In this document: positions 7,890 through 16,822 of the stretch, in pieces
Position numbering within the stretch: position 1 is the stretch's first letter
Layout of the letters: every line of letters begins with the position of its first letter
Assembly (NCBI GenBank): GCA_937877535.1
Contig: CALFJF010000005.1
Coordinates: forward strand, 1-64,000
Length of the DNA stretch: 64,000 nucleotides
Source of the DNA: an uncultured Treponema sp.
GTDB lineage: Bacteria; Spirochaetota; Spirochaetia; Treponematales; Treponemataceae
Direction: 5' to 3'
Position numbers and translations under genes: made by a program
The notes under the pieces: generated by a model
Seen by the model: only the letters and a program-made list of their open reading frames with translations
Databases searched by the model: none
What the model was told of the DNA's origin: nothing

Positions 7890-8931
7890 GAAAACAGATA
7901 AAAAAGACATATCAATCCGCAGTTCTGCCGCGGAGTATCTTACTTTTGTTGCGGCTACTGGCGATGACAAGGACAGTATAGAAGTTCGCTACGAGGATGA
8001 AAATATCTGGATTACGCAGAAAATGCTTGCGACTTTATATGAAGTAGATGTGCGAACAATCAATTATCATATTTTAAAGATATTTGAGGATTCGGAATTA
8101 CAAGAAGAGGCAACTATCCGAAAATTTCGGATAGTTCAAACCGAAGGAACGAGGCAAGTTTCTCGTGCTGTGGAACATTACAACCTTCAGATGATTATCG
8201 CCGTTGGCTTTAAGGTAAACTCAGAAAGGGCTGTTCAGTTCAGAAAATGGGTGAATCAGATTGCAAAAGATTACACTATTAAAGGCTGGGCGCTTGATAG
8301 CGACAGGCTGAAAAACGGCGGTTCAATTCTGACCAAGGAATACTTTACGCGTTTGCTTGAAGAAATCCGTGAAATCAGGCTTTCTGAACGGCAGTTCTAT
8401 CAGAAAATAACTGACTTGTACGCTACGGCTGTTGATTATGACAAGACTGCAAAAACGACAAAGGATTTTTTCGCCAAGGTTCAGAACAAACTGCACTGGG
8501 CGATTCATAAACATACAGCAGCCGAAGTTATTTATGAACGCGCGGACAGCACTAAGGAAAATATGGGGCTGACAACTTGGGATGGCAGTCCTGATGCTAA
8601 AATCAGAAAATCTGATGTTAGCGTTGCAAAGAACTATTTGAGCAAAGAAGAGCTGCATGCTTTGGAACTGATTGTTTCCGGTTATCTTGATTTTGCCGAG
8701 ATGCAGGCAAACCGCAATATTCCTATGACGATGGAAGACTGGGCAAAACACCTTGACCGCATTCTTACAGCCACCGAACACGAAATTCTGACTGATGCCG
8801 GTAAAATCAGCATGGAAGTTGCAAAAGCCCATGCCGAAACCGAATGGGAAAAATACCGCATTATCCAAGACAGGCTTTACAGAAGCGACTTCGACTTGTT
8901 CTTGGAAGATGTGAAGAAATTGGAAAAATAA
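7882..8931 (+). CDS. RhuM-family protein
   Basis: A 349-residue protein matching the RhuM family (first named from a Salmonella pathogenicity island). Typical segments are SIEVRYEDENIWITQKMLATLY, which resembles a Bro-N/KilA-like DNA-binding start, then TRQVSRAVEHYNLQMIIAVGFKVNSERAVQFRKW and KDFFAKVQNKLHWAIHKHTAAE. The C-terminal part, ending LEDVKKLEK, is helical. The family is widely found next to type I restriction genes, as here, but has no settled biochemical role. AAGGAG sits 10 bases before the ATG at 7882; an earlier start would fall in the hairpin repeat. The near-identical 25-bp sequence just after the stop suggests that the gene and its start region form an inserted or duplicated unit. 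Confidence 0.88.
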   Translation: MPKKTDKKDISIRSSAAEYLTFVAATGDDKDSIEVRYEDENIWITQKMLATLYEVDVRTINYHILKIFEDSELQEEATIRKFRIVQTEGTRQVSRAVEHYNLQMIIAVGFKVNSERAVQFRKWVNQIAKDYTIKGWALDSDRLKNGGSILTKEYFTRLLEEIREIRLSERQFYQKITDLYATAVDYDKTAKTTKDFFAKVQNKLHWAIHKHTAAEVIYERADSTKENMGLTTWDGSPDAKIRKSDVSVAKNYLSKEELHALELIVSGYLDFAEMQANRNIPMTMEDWAKHLDRILTATEHEILTDAGKISMEVAKAHAETEWEKYRIIQDRLYRSDFDLFLEDVKKLEK

Positions 8932-8956
8932 AACAAGGAGCAAACATAATGCCAAA
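8932..8956 (+). repeat. 25-bp direct repeat, right copy, at hsdM remnant start
   Basis: AACAAGGAGCAAACATAATG plus CCAAA, carrying an AAGGAG and an ATG (8949) that opens an 8-codon reading frame (MPNINESI). It may be the original start region of hsdM, copied or captured upstream of RhuM. Confidence 0.8.
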
Positions 8957-9741
8957 CATAAACGAGAGCATCTAATGCTCTGCGTTACCAATCTGATTCT
9001 GCATGATATTGAAGTGCCGAATGTGGTGAACGGCGACAGCCTGAACCGCGAGTACACGAGCATCGGCGCAAAAGACCGCGTAGATGTTATCCTTGCAAAC
9101 CCGCCGTTCGGTGCGAGCGTGTCTGACGGCGTGGAGACGAATTATCCTGCGCAGTTCAGGACGACCGAGAGCGCCGACTTGTTCCTTCTTTTGATGATGA
9201 GGTATTTGCGTGACGGTGGCAGGGCGGCGATTGTGCTTCCCGACGGCTCGCTTACGGGCGACGGCGTTAAGCAGAGAATCCGCGAGGAGTTTTTGAAGCA
9301 GTGCAATGTCCACACGATTGTGCGCCTTCCGAATTCGGTATTCCAACCCTATGCGAGCGTTGCCACGAACCTCTTGTTTTTTACGAAAGGAGAGCCGACT
9401 CGCGAAATCGCGAGTTTGCATTGCAAACTCGTTACGAGAAATGCAAAGCATTTCTCGCGTACTGGGAGCACAAGATGCCCGAAGGGCAGAAGTCGTATTC
9501 CAAAACAAAGCCTATTCAGAAATCGGAGTTCGCCCCGCTCCTTGCATGGTGGAACAACCGCGTGGAAAACGAGCAGGCGTGGCGCGTTCCTGTCGAAAAA
9601 ATTGCAGAAAACGGCTGGAATCTCGACATCAAAAATCCGTTCGTAAAAGCGGAAGAAAAATCGCACACCACGGCGGAACTGCTTGCGCTGTTGCACGAGT
9701 CGTTTGCGAAAAGCGACGAATTGCTTCGTGCATTGCAATAA
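8949..9741 (+). pseudogene. hsdM: hsdM remnant (type I N6-adenine methylase), 5'-deleted and interrupted by hairpin insertion
   Basis: After a MPNINESI mini-frame ending at 8975, an overlapping ATG starts LCVTNLILHDIEVPN, which belongs mid-way in HsdM. Then come DVILANPPFGAS (the NPPF catalytic motif of N6-adenine methylases) and GDGVKQRIREEFLKQCNVHT. At about 9406 the frame is broken by some 53 bases of palindromes. The gene resumes in another frame with YWEHKMPEGQKSYSKTKPI and ends at 9741 with a helical tail. The N-terminal helical domain and the cofactor motif upstream of NPPF are missing. Normal relatives read FFTKGEPT-E-WYWEH without interruption. The product would not be active, so the type I system has lost all three subunits. 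Confidence 0.88.
9398..9457 (+). repeat. Three consecutive hairpins inserted in hsdM
   Basis: Hairpin 1: ACTCGCG/CGCGAGT (9398-9415, AAAT loop). Hairpin 2: GAGTTTGCA/TGCAAACTC (9412-9430, 1-nt centre). Hairpin 3: CGAGAAATGC/GCATTTCTCG (9435-9457, AAA loop). All stems are perfect. The insertion has a length that is not a multiple of three. Hairpins 1 and 2 share GAGT, so alternative pairing is possible. Confidence 0.88.
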
Positions 9742-9909
9742 TAAAATGCCTATCGACAACACGGTGCCCCTGCTTGCCGAAACCACCATGACAAAATCCA
9801 GTTCTTGCTTTTGCGAGGGCTGGCGTTTTTCGCTTTTCTCCAGTTCTGCCGTTCGATTTTTCGGTTTCAGACCTCCACAAAACGGCTTTGATTCGATATA
9901 CTTTTTTCT
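9742..9909 (+). promoter_or_regulatory. dut upstream region with leaderless promoter
   Basis: TATACT at 9897-9902 ends 7 nt before the dut ATG at 9910; TCCACA at 9874-9879 with 17-bp spacing may be the -35 element. No ribosome binding site lies between. The remaining 130 bases hold no gene I can support. Confidence 0.55.
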
Positions 9910-10353
9910 ATGGAACAGAGCATTAAGTGCGTTGCAGAAGAAGGTGCGATTTTGCCATCTTATCAAACGAACGGCGCAGCGGGAGCGGACATTCGGGCGT
10001 TTTTGCCAAATGGAAGCGTTTTAATTCCTTCAGGCGAGTGGGCGATAATTCCAACGGGCATAAAAATTCAGATTCCCGAAGGTTTTGAAGTTCAAGTGCG
10101 ACCGCGTTCGGGACTTTCGGCAAAAAACGGCGTTACCGTTTTGAACACGCCTGGAACGATTGACAGCGATTATCGCGGCGAAATTAAAGTCATTTTGATA
10201 AATCTTGGAAAAGACGATTTTGTTGTGGAAAACGGTGAGCGAATCGCGCAGTTGGTCGTTTCGCCTGTAACGCAATTTCCTTTTGTTCGCACCGATTCTC
10301 TTGAGGAAACAAAGCGCGGCGAAAACGGCTTTGGCTCAACGGGAAGGCTTTAG
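9910..10353 (+). CDS. dut: dUTP diphosphatase (dUTPase)
   Basis: A 147-residue trimeric dUTPase that hydrolyses dUTP to dUMP and pyrophosphate, keeping uracil out of DNA and feeding dTMP synthesis. All five family motifs are present: AAGADIRA, PRSGLS, NTPGTIDSDYRGE (holding the catalytic Asp), ERIAQLV, and the C-terminal P-loop-like RGENGFGSTG. Length is normal. There is no ribosome binding site; a TATACT box ends 7 nt before the ATG, so the mRNA probably begins at the start codon. The lptF start overlaps the stop codon by one base, so translation of the two is likely coupled. It is the first housekeeping gene after the defence locus. Confidence 0.96.
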   Translation: MEQSIKCVAEEGAILPSYQTNGAAGADIRAFLPNGSVLIPSGEWAIIPTGIKIQIPEGFEVQVRPRSGLSAKNGVTVLNTPGTIDSDYRGEIKVILINLGKDDFVVENGERIAQLVVSPVTQFPFVRTDSLEETKRGENGFGSTGRL

Positions 10354-11774
10354 TGAAAGAGAAAAAAAAGCGAGGGATTTTTGGCGCGTTTTTTGAAACT
10401 CGATGTGGAAAAAAAATCGCGCAGTTTTCGCGGAAAATCCGTGCGCTTTATTTGTATTACAAGCACGTTTGGAAACTTTCTTCTTTTCACGCGGGCATAA
10501 ACTCGTTTTTTAGAGCCACGTATCAAGAACTTTCGAGTTTCAATCTTCTCAATGCGATTTTTGCCGTCATTTCAAAATTCTTTGGTGTATTAGGACTAAA
10601 AAATATAAGCCGTCGCCTTCGGTTTTTTGTCCAAGAGCAAGATGCCTCTTCGCTTCCGGGTGTAAATCGATTTGTCCTTGTTCGCTACCTTTTGAAAGAA
10701 TTGTTTTTGTATTTTTTCATTGCGTTTTTATTTTTTTTCATGGTTTTTTTCGTAAATCAAATTCTCCTCGTTGCAGAAAAAATCCTCAAGCAGCGCGTGC
10801 CCGTTTTTGACGTTGTGCGCCTTATCACGTATTCGCTTCCAATGGTAATTGCGCAGTCGGCTCCGTTTGCAACGCTCGTTGGATTTTTGATGTGCCTTGG
10901 TCGTCTTGCAACCGACAACGAAATCCTCATTTTGCGCGCTTCGGGGCAAGGGTATCGGCTCATTTTGTTTCCCGTCCTTTTTTTGGGCATTGTGATTTCG
11001 ATTGTTTCGTTTTTTGTAAACGATTATTTGCTTCCGCTTGGAACGCTCAAATACAACGCGCTTTTTAGAACGATTCTCACGTCGAATCCTGCCGTTGAGT
11101 TAGAGCCAAATTCCGTAAAGCGAACGAGCGACAAAACGCTCGTAATCGGGCAGGTTGACGGCGACAACGTGAGCGACCTCATTTTTTTTGACTCCGACAG
11201 CGAAGGAAATATCCGCGTCATCGTTTCAAGAGATTCCGTTGTGCGCCAATCTTCGGAGAGCGGCGTTTTGATGACGCTTTCGATGAATGATTCTTCCGTG
11301 ATTTTTTTTGACCCAAAGGAAAAGCAAACGTTCGATTTTATGGGCGCGGAGAAACTCGATTTGAACGTTTTTGAGTCGAGTCTTGGCAGCGTGAACAGAA
11401 AAACGACTCCGCGCGAAATGACTTCTTACGACCTTTACAAAAAAATCAAAAGCATGGAAAACGACGGCAATTTCACCAAAAAACAAATGAATCAGCACAA
11501 GTTGGAATTGAACAAAAAATTCTCTATGCCGTTTGGTTCAATTTTTTTTGCGATTCTCGCGCTCCCGCTCGCGCTCATTTTTGGAAAACACAACGGACAA
11601 ACAATCGGGCTGATAATCGGGCTTTTTGTGTCGGTGGCGTATTGGTCTGTAAGCATTGTTGGTCAGATTTTTTCATCACGGAGCGGAGTACACGGGGAAA
11701 TCACGATGTGGATGCCAAATCTTTTTGTGGGATTTGTTGGAATCCTTTTTTACATAAAACTCGTGAGGAAATAG
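10353..11774 (+). CDS. lptF: LptF/LptG-family permease with unusual N-terminal extension
   Basis: A 473-residue integral membrane protein of the LptF/LptG (YjgP/YjgQ) family, whose members form the inner-membrane channel of the ABC machine that extracts envelope lipids. The family core starts at about residue 105 (FVLVRYLLKELFLYFFIAFL), followed by paired transmembrane helices, a periplasmic jellyroll (LEPNSVKRTSDKTLVI) and three C-terminal helices. Residues 1-104 are a basic extension (KEKKKRGIFGAFFE) with no match I know. The GTG start at 10353 overlaps the dut stop. It pairs with lptG, 7 bases downstream. Because treponemes lack classical lipopolysaccharide, the transported lipid is uncertain. 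Confidence 0.88.
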   Translation: MKEKKKRGIFGAFFETRCGKKIAQFSRKIRALYLYYKHVWKLSSFHAGINSFFRATYQELSSFNLLNAIFAVISKFFGVLGLKNISRRLRFFVQEQDASSLPGVNRFVLVRYLLKELFLYFFIAFLFFFMVFFVNQILLVAEKILKQRVPVFDVVRLITYSLPMVIAQSAPFATLVGFLMCLGRLATDNEILILRASGQGYRLILFPVLFLGIVISIVSFFVNDYLLPLGTLKYNALFRTILTSNPAVELEPNSVKRTSDKTLVIGQVDGDNVSDLIFFDSDSEGNIRVIVSRDSVVRQSSESGVLMTLSMNDSSVIFFDPKEKQTFDFMGAEKLDLNVFESSLGSVNRKTTPREMTSYDLYKKIKSMENDGNFTKKQMNQHKLELNKKFSMPFGSIFFAILALPLALIFGKHNGQTIGLIIGLFVSVAYWSVSIVGQIFSSRSGVHGEITMWMPNLFVGFVGILFYIKLVRK

Positions 11775-11781
11775 CAAAAAA

Positions 11782-12861
11782 ATGAAAATCGTTTTGTATC
11801 TTTTTAGAAAAATCTTGCCGCTTTTTGTGGGCGCGCTCATTTTTTTTGCGTTTGTTCTTTTGCTCGTGGATTTGATGATGAATCTGTGGAATTATATTTC
11901 AAATGGCGTTTCATTAAAGCGTGTTGGTTTTATAATGCTTTTGTACGCGCCAAAAACGCTTTGGTACGCCACTCCAATTGCGATTCTTTTTGCCGTTTCT
12001 TATTCGCTTTCCGATTTTTACGCTTCAAATGAACTCGTTGCGATTTTTGCTTCTGGCATTTCGCTCACGCGGTTTACTTTTCCGCTTTTAATTTTTGCGA
12101 TTTTTTTGAGCATCGCGCTTTTTCTTTTTGACGACCGCGTTGTAGTTCCCACGTTTGCAAAGAAAACCACGGAGCAAGAATCCGCTCTCAATAAAGAAAA
12201 AAACGACAACAACGACAATCTTGTTGTCATTGGCGACAACGGAAACGTTATTTACAAGGCTGAATTTTACAACGACAAAGAACAAAAACTCCAAACGCTT
12301 CTCATTGTGGTGAGAAACGACGATAAATCGCTCCGTTCGATTTTGAGAGCCGATAGCGCGATTTGGAATGAAGACGAAAACATCTGGAATCTTTCTGCTT
12401 CAACGCAATACGACAAAATCGGCGAGGAAATTGTGGCAAAATCCGAAATCGATTCAGAAATTCTTGTGAGATTGAACGAGCCGCCCGCGACGTTTCGCCG
12501 AAATGTTGTGAGCGTTGAAACGGTTTCGAGCGCGGACGCAAAAGTGTACATTGAGCATTTGCAACGCGCGGGACTTCCGTTCGCCGAAGCGTTGAGCCTT
12601 TATCACAAAAAATTCGCTTTTCCGTTCATCGTTTTCATCGTGGTGATTTTGTCCGTGGGATTAAGCGGAAAATCCCGAAAAAACGTTATGCTCATAAGCC
12701 TTGCGTCGTGCATAAGCGCGAGCGTTCTTTTTTACGTAACTCAAATGGTTACGATGCTTCTTGCAAAATTCGGCTACATTTCGCCGTTTTTGGGAGCGTG
12801 GTTTCCCGTTTTTTTGTTTGTTGGAATTTCGCTCGTGGTGTTGCGCTACGCTCGAACATAG
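11782..12861 (+). CDS. lptG: LptF/LptG-family permease, second partner
   Basis: A 359-residue LptF/LptG-family permease of normal length. It has two N-terminal transmembrane helices (LPLFVGALIFFAFVLLLVDLM), a helix pair ending at FDDRVVVP, a periplasmic domain rich in D/N/E (residues about 125-260), and three C-terminal helices. In the usual system one LptF and one LptG associate with two LptB ATPases; the ATPase here is at 61082-61858. The ATG lies 7 bases after the lptF stop, and no strong ribosome binding site is evident, which fits coupling. The assignment as G rather than F rests on order and on the shorter N-terminus. Confidence 0.85.
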   Translation: MKIVLYLFRKILPLFVGALIFFAFVLLLVDLMMNLWNYISNGVSLKRVGFIMLLYAPKTLWYATPIAILFAVSYSLSDFYASNELVAIFASGISLTRFTFPLLIFAIFLSIALFLFDDRVVVPTFAKKTTEQESALNKEKNDNNDNLVVIGDNGNVIYKAEFYNDKEQKLQTLLIVVRNDDKSLRSILRADSAIWNEDENIWNLSASTQYDKIGEEIVAKSEIDSEILVRLNEPPATFRRNVVSVETVSSADAKVYIEHLQRAGLPFAEALSLYHKKFAFPFIVFIVVILSVGLSGKSRKNVMLISLASCISASVLFYVTQMVTMLLAKFGYISPFLGAWFPVFLFVGISLVVLRYART

Positions 12862-12899
12862 AGTTTGCAAGAAAAATTGCTTTTTGAGAGGAACAAATT

Positions 12900-14036
12900 A
12901 TGGAAGGACTTTTTGACATAACACATGAAAGCAAAGACGGTTTTGCTCGGCGGGGCGTTTTGCATTTGCCTCACGGCGACGTTGAAACTCCCGTTTTTAT
13001 GCCCGTTGGAACGGCTGCTACGGTCAAGGCGATTTCAAAGGACGATTTGGAAGAAATTGGTTTTCAAATCATTCTTGCAAACACGTATCATCTTTTTTTG
13101 CGCCCAGGAAACGAGTTGATTCGCGATTCTGGCGGGCTTCACGGATTTTCTGCTTGGAGAAAAAATTTCCTCACGGATTCTGGCGGATTTCAAGTGTGGA
13201 GTCTTTCAAAAATGCGAAAAATCTCTGAGGAGGGCGTTCTTTTTCAAAGCACCGTTGACGGCTCTCGCCATCTTTTTACGCCTGAAAAAGTCGTTGGAAT
13301 TCAAACGGATTTTAATTCGGACGTTCAAATGGTTCTTGACGTTTGTACAGGTTTCGGTGCTTCCAGAACAGAAGCGTGCGACGCGCTTTTGATTACGCAA
13401 TCCTGGGCAAAGCGGGCAAAAGCTGAATGGGAGAAAAAAAGAGCGGAAGGGTATCAAGGGCTTCTTATGCCAATCGTTCAAGGGAATTTTTTTCAAGACC
13501 TTCGAGCGCAAGCGGCGGATTTTGTGGAAAATCTTGACCTTCCTGCAATCGCAATCGGCGGTTTGTCGGTCGGCGAAAGCCACGACCTTTTTTCTTCTAC
13601 GCTCGATTTTACGGCAAAAAAACTGTCCCCAAAAAAAGCAAAATACGTCATGGGAATTGGCACTCCCGATTACATTTTGGACGCGATTCATTCTGGAATC
13701 GATATGTTCGATTGCGTTCTTCCAACTCGAAATGCGCGAAACGGAAGTTATTTTACTCATTCTGGGAAACTGTCAATAAAACAGGAGCGATTTGCGCACG
13801 ATTTTCGTCCCATCGACAGCGAATGTAAATGCAAAGTTTGTCAAACGTACTCGCGCGCGTATTTGCGTCATCTTTTTAAGGCGCAAGAAATTCTTTCGAG
13901 TATGCTTGCAAGTTATCACAATCTTTTTTTCTTGCACGAAATGATTGAAGAAGCAAAAAAAGCGATAAGCGAAGACCGTTTTGAACGCTATCGCACCGCC
14001 TTTATTTCGCGTTATAATTCAAACGAAATCGAATGA
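12900..14036 (+). CDS. tgt: tRNA-guanine transglycosylase
   Basis: A 378-residue queuine tRNA-ribosyltransferase. It exchanges guanine-34 of tRNAs for Asp, Asn, His and Tyr with preQ1. DSGGFQVWSL carries the Asp that binds and activates the base, and MFDCVLPTRNARNG carries the nucleophilic Asp. GGLSVGE is the substrate-binding loop. The zinc site is CKCKVCQ with a later His (YHNLFFLHE region). GAGGAAC precedes the ATG. It follows lptG by 38 bases and is probably in the same transcript. Confidence 0.96.
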   Translation: MEGLFDITHESKDGFARRGVLHLPHGDVETPVFMPVGTAATVKAISKDDLEEIGFQIILANTYHLFLRPGNELIRDSGGLHGFSAWRKNFLTDSGGFQVWSLSKMRKISEEGVLFQSTVDGSRHLFTPEKVVGIQTDFNSDVQMVLDVCTGFGASRTEACDALLITQSWAKRAKAEWEKKRAEGYQGLLMPIVQGNFFQDLRAQAADFVENLDLPAIAIGGLSVGESHDLFSSTLDFTAKKLSPKKAKYVMGIGTPDYILDAIHSGIDMFDCVLPTRNARNGSYFTHSGKLSIKQERFAHDFRPIDSECKCKVCQTYSRAYLRHLFKAQEILSSMLASYHNLFFLHEMIEEAKKAISEDRFERYRTAFISRYNSNEIE

Positions 14037-14067
14037 GCCGAAAATAATAACGGAGGATTTTACAAAG

Positions 14068-15555
14068 ATGAAAAAACTGCTAACCGCGATTTGTTTGATT
14101 TTTTCGTTTTCTTTGATTTTTGCGCAAGAAAAAGAGAAAAGCGAGTGGAGTCGAGCGGGAATGAGCGAAGTTCCGTCGCAAAAAAGACCAAAACGACCAG
14201 ACGCATCTCGCGTTCGCGACCTTGACAACACGGATTTGGACGGACGGCAAAAAAGCGCGGACATTTTGAAATTCGGTCTTGAAGACGAGATTTTGGAATT
14301 GCTTGGAAAAATGACCGAACGGCGCGATGAGCGATTCGTGGACGAGGCGTATGACCTGTACGAAGAAACGCGAAGTGTTGCCGTAAAAGAAGGAATTATG
14401 AATTTCTTTAAGGAAATGGAAGACCCGTGCCTTGAAGACTACGCGATTATGATTTTGAACGAACCGTTTGAAGAAAGCGCGTCAACGGTAAATGCGGCGT
14501 TTTCTTACGTTGGAACACTCAAAACGCGGGACGCAATTCCTGCCGTGGAGCAAATTCTCGAAAGCGACAATGAAAAATATTACAACGGCGCAATCGAAGC
14601 GTTGGGAAAAATCGGCGGAAGCGACGAGGCTATGTATCTTACGGAGTATTTTGAAAACGAAGATTTGACGTTGCCGCAAAAGCAATCTCTTGTAAAAACG
14701 CTCGGACTTTTGAAAGCGTCAGAAACATTTGAAAAACTCGTTGAAATGGCTGAAAACGAAGACGAAAACACGTTTGTCAGAATGTACGCTTCGGAAGCGA
14801 TTGGGCAAATTGGCGCGTCGGATTCCGCTTATTCAGAAAAAGCCATCGATTCTCTTACCGATTTGTACAAAGACCGCGACCCCAATTTGCGCGCTTACGT
14901 TGTAAAAGGAATTGCCAATTTCCACGGGAAAGAGGCGGAAGAGCTTTTGATTCAAGCAATCCGCGATTCGCACGCAAAAGTCAGACTTGAAGCGATTTCG
15001 GCAATCAGAAAAAATGCCGTTCAAAGCGCGGTTCCGTATTTGGTGTATCGCGCAAAAACCGACCCAGACACAAACGTCAAAAATGCGTGTTATCCTGCGA
15101 TTGCGGAATTGAACACGGTCGAAGGAAATACCTATCTTGTGGAGCAACTTTCAGAAAAAAAGACGGGCGATGGCGCAAAGGCAAAAATCGTGGCAGCCCT
15201 TCTTGAGTTTGACCACGCAGGAAATCAAGAAGTCGCTTCGCTTGCCGAGGAAGTGATTTTTGACGAACGAAGAAAATCGCTCCGCTACGCTATCGGAAAG
15301 GAAATGGCAAAGTGGGGGAGGGCTTCTTACGAAAGCACGTGCCGATTGTACCTTTCGAGTTCTGACGTTCCAACGCAAGGCACTGCGCTCGACATATACG
15401 CAAAAGGTCGCTACGCTTCGCTCACTCCGTCGGTGCGGAGTCTTGCGGATAGGGCAAGTCCTGAAAATAAACGCGACGCAAACGCAATAAAAGCGGCAAA
15501 AATCCTTGGAGTTGACTGGGAGAAAAAAGGCTCGTCTTCTTCCGACGCAAAATAA
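14068..15555 (+). CDS. Exported HEAT-repeat protein
   Basis: A 495-residue protein. Residues 1-19 (MKKLLTAICLIFSFSLIFAQ) are a signal peptide. After a charged linker (KRPKRPDASRVRD) there are many alpha-helical HEAT-like units, for example ALGKIGGSDEAMYLTEYF, ASEAIGQIGASDSAYSEKAI, YVVKGIANFHGKEAEELLIQ and EAISAIRKNAVQSAVPYLV, spaced by about 35 residues. Such repeats form binding scaffolds; no enzyme motif is visible. CGGAGG stands 10 bases before the ATG at 14068. It is probably periplasmic. It follows tgt closely and precedes the nicotinate gene in the same orientation. Specific function is unknown. Confidence 0.82.
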   Translation: MKKLLTAICLIFSFSLIFAQEKEKSEWSRAGMSEVPSQKRPKRPDASRVRDLDNTDLDGRQKSADILKFGLEDEILELLGKMTERRDERFVDEAYDLYEETRSVAVKEGIMNFFKEMEDPCLEDYAIMILNEPFEESASTVNAAFSYVGTLKTRDAIPAVEQILESDNEKYYNGAIEALGKIGGSDEAMYLTEYFENEDLTLPQKQSLVKTLGLLKASETFEKLVEMAENEDENTFVRMYASEAIGQIGASDSAYSEKAIDSLTDLYKDRDPNLRAYVVKGIANFHGKEAEELLIQAIRDSHAKVRLEAISAIRKNAVQSAVPYLVYRAKTDPDTNVKNACYPAIAELNTVEGNTYLVEQLSEKKTGDGAKAKIVAALLEFDHAGNQEVASLAEEVIFDERRKSLRYAIGKEMAKWGRASYESTCRLYLSSSDVPTQGTALDIYAKGRYASLTPSVRSLADRASPENKRDANAIKAAKILGVDWEKKGSSSSDAK

Positions 15556-15581
15556 AAAACACGAGCAAAAGGAAAATCAAA

Positions 15582-16796
15582 ATGGAGCAAATAATTACGA
15601 GTCTTTTGTGCGAGGACGCTTACAAATTTTCGATGGGACAGGCGATTTTTCATCAGTTTAGCGATTACAAAACGACTTGGACGTTCAAATGCAGAAACAA
15701 AAACGTGCGTTTTACTTCGGAAATGGTTTCGGAAATCAAACGTCAGATTTCTCTTTTTTGCGATTTGCGTTTTAGCGAAGAGGAACTTTCGTATCTTGAC
15801 ACGATAAAATGGATAAAAGGAAGTTACATCGATTTTTTGAGATTGTGGCACGCGCGTTTTGAGGATTTTGTGATTACAGAAGGCGGGGAGTGCGGACTTC
15901 AAATCGAAGCGAGCGGAACCTGGCTCAACACGTCGATGTACGAAATTCCCGTTCTTGCCATCGTAAACGAAGTCTATTTTCATTTTGCGTACGATTCACA
16001 AAAACTCATGGCTCAATTTGAAAATCGGCTCAACGCAAAAATCAACGGATTGATTGACGGGACGTATGCTTTGGGCAATTTTAGCGAGTTTGGACTTCGC
16101 CGCCGTCTTTCTTCAAAATCGCAAGATATGGCGGTTCGGCTTCTCAAAGAAAAAAACGCGCTTTTTAAGGAATCGAGTTTTGTGGGAACGAGCAACGTTT
16201 TTCTTGCAAAAAAATACGGAGTAACGCCCGTTGGCACAATGGCTCACGAGTGGATTATGTGTTCGGGGCAAGGAAATCACAAGCATAATCCTGCGTATTC
16301 AAATTGGTACGCGCTTGATTCGTGGGTCAAAGAATACGGCGTTTTGAACGGAACTGCCCTCACCGACACGATTACGACCGATTGCTTTTTGCGCGATTTT
16401 CAACTCACGTATGCAACGCTTTTTTCCGGCGTTCGGCACGATTCTGGCGACCCGTTTGAATGGGGCGAAAAAATCATACATCATTACGAAACGCTCGGAG
16501 TCAATCCGCTTTCAAAAACGCTTTTGTTTAGCGACAGTCTTGATTTTGCGCGGGCGACGGACATTTTTCGTTATTTCAAAAATCGTGCGCTTGTGGCATT
16601 TGGAATCGGAACGTTTATTTCAAACGACACCGAAGAAGAACCGCTTAACATCGTAATGAAAGTAACAAAATGCAACGGTCAAGACGTGGCAAAAATCTCG
16701 GACGTTTCTGGCAAAGGAATGTGCAAAAACGCGGACTACGTTGACTATCTTGAGCGTTGCATAAAATGGCGACTTGAACACGAAAAGCATATTTGA
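15582..16796 (+). CDS. pncB: Nicotinate phosphoribosyltransferase
   Basis: A 404-residue enzyme of NAD salvage that makes nicotinate mononucleotide from nicotinate and PRPP with ATP hydrolysis. The start EDAYKFSMGQAIF is characteristic. SSFVGTSNVFLAKKYGVTPVGTMAHEW holds the His phosphorylated during the cycle, and GVRHDSGDPFEW binds the phosphoribosyl group. GTFISNDTEEEPLNIVMK is near the C-terminus. The length and sequence fit the shorter E. coli-like subgroup. AAGGAAA precedes the ATG. It is the last gene of the forward run; the next gene converges on it. Confidence 0.94.
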   Translation: MEQIITSLLCEDAYKFSMGQAIFHQFSDYKTTWTFKCRNKNVRFTSEMVSEIKRQISLFCDLRFSEEELSYLDTIKWIKGSYIDFLRLWHARFEDFVITEGGECGLQIEASGTWLNTSMYEIPVLAIVNEVYFHFAYDSQKLMAQFENRLNAKINGLIDGTYALGNFSEFGLRRRLSSKSQDMAVRLLKEKNALFKESSFVGTSNVFLAKKYGVTPVGTMAHEWIMCSGQGNHKHNPAYSNWYALDSWVKEYGVLNGTALTDTITTDCFLRDFQLTYATLFSGVRHDSGDPFEWGEKIIHHYETLGVNPLSKTLLFSDSLDFARATDIFRYFKNRALVAFGIGTFISNDTEEEPLNIVMKVTKCNGQDVAKISDVSGKGMCKNADYVDYLERCIKWRLEHEKHI

Positions 16797-16822
16797 AAAT
16801 TTGGCACTGTTAAAAAATGTAT

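Noticed and set aside
8323..9063. 246-codon minus-strand frame opposite RhuM and hsdM
   Set aside because: The sense-strand products match known families; the antisense frame is explained by codon bias.
9398..9457. tRNA or structured regulatory RNA gene
   Set aside because: Three hairpins without acceptor stem, T-loop or promoter; placement in hsdM and frame disruption favour a repeat insertion.
1..9741. Integrated prophage or conjugative element
   Set aside because: No integrase, tRNA attachment site, phage structural, or transfer genes are present; only restriction-related cassettes and repeats are seen.
9745..10024. Plus-strand frame upstream of dut (MPIDNTVPLL)
   Set aside because: It runs into dut in another frame, has no family match, and its ATG lies in low-complexity repeat-like sequence.
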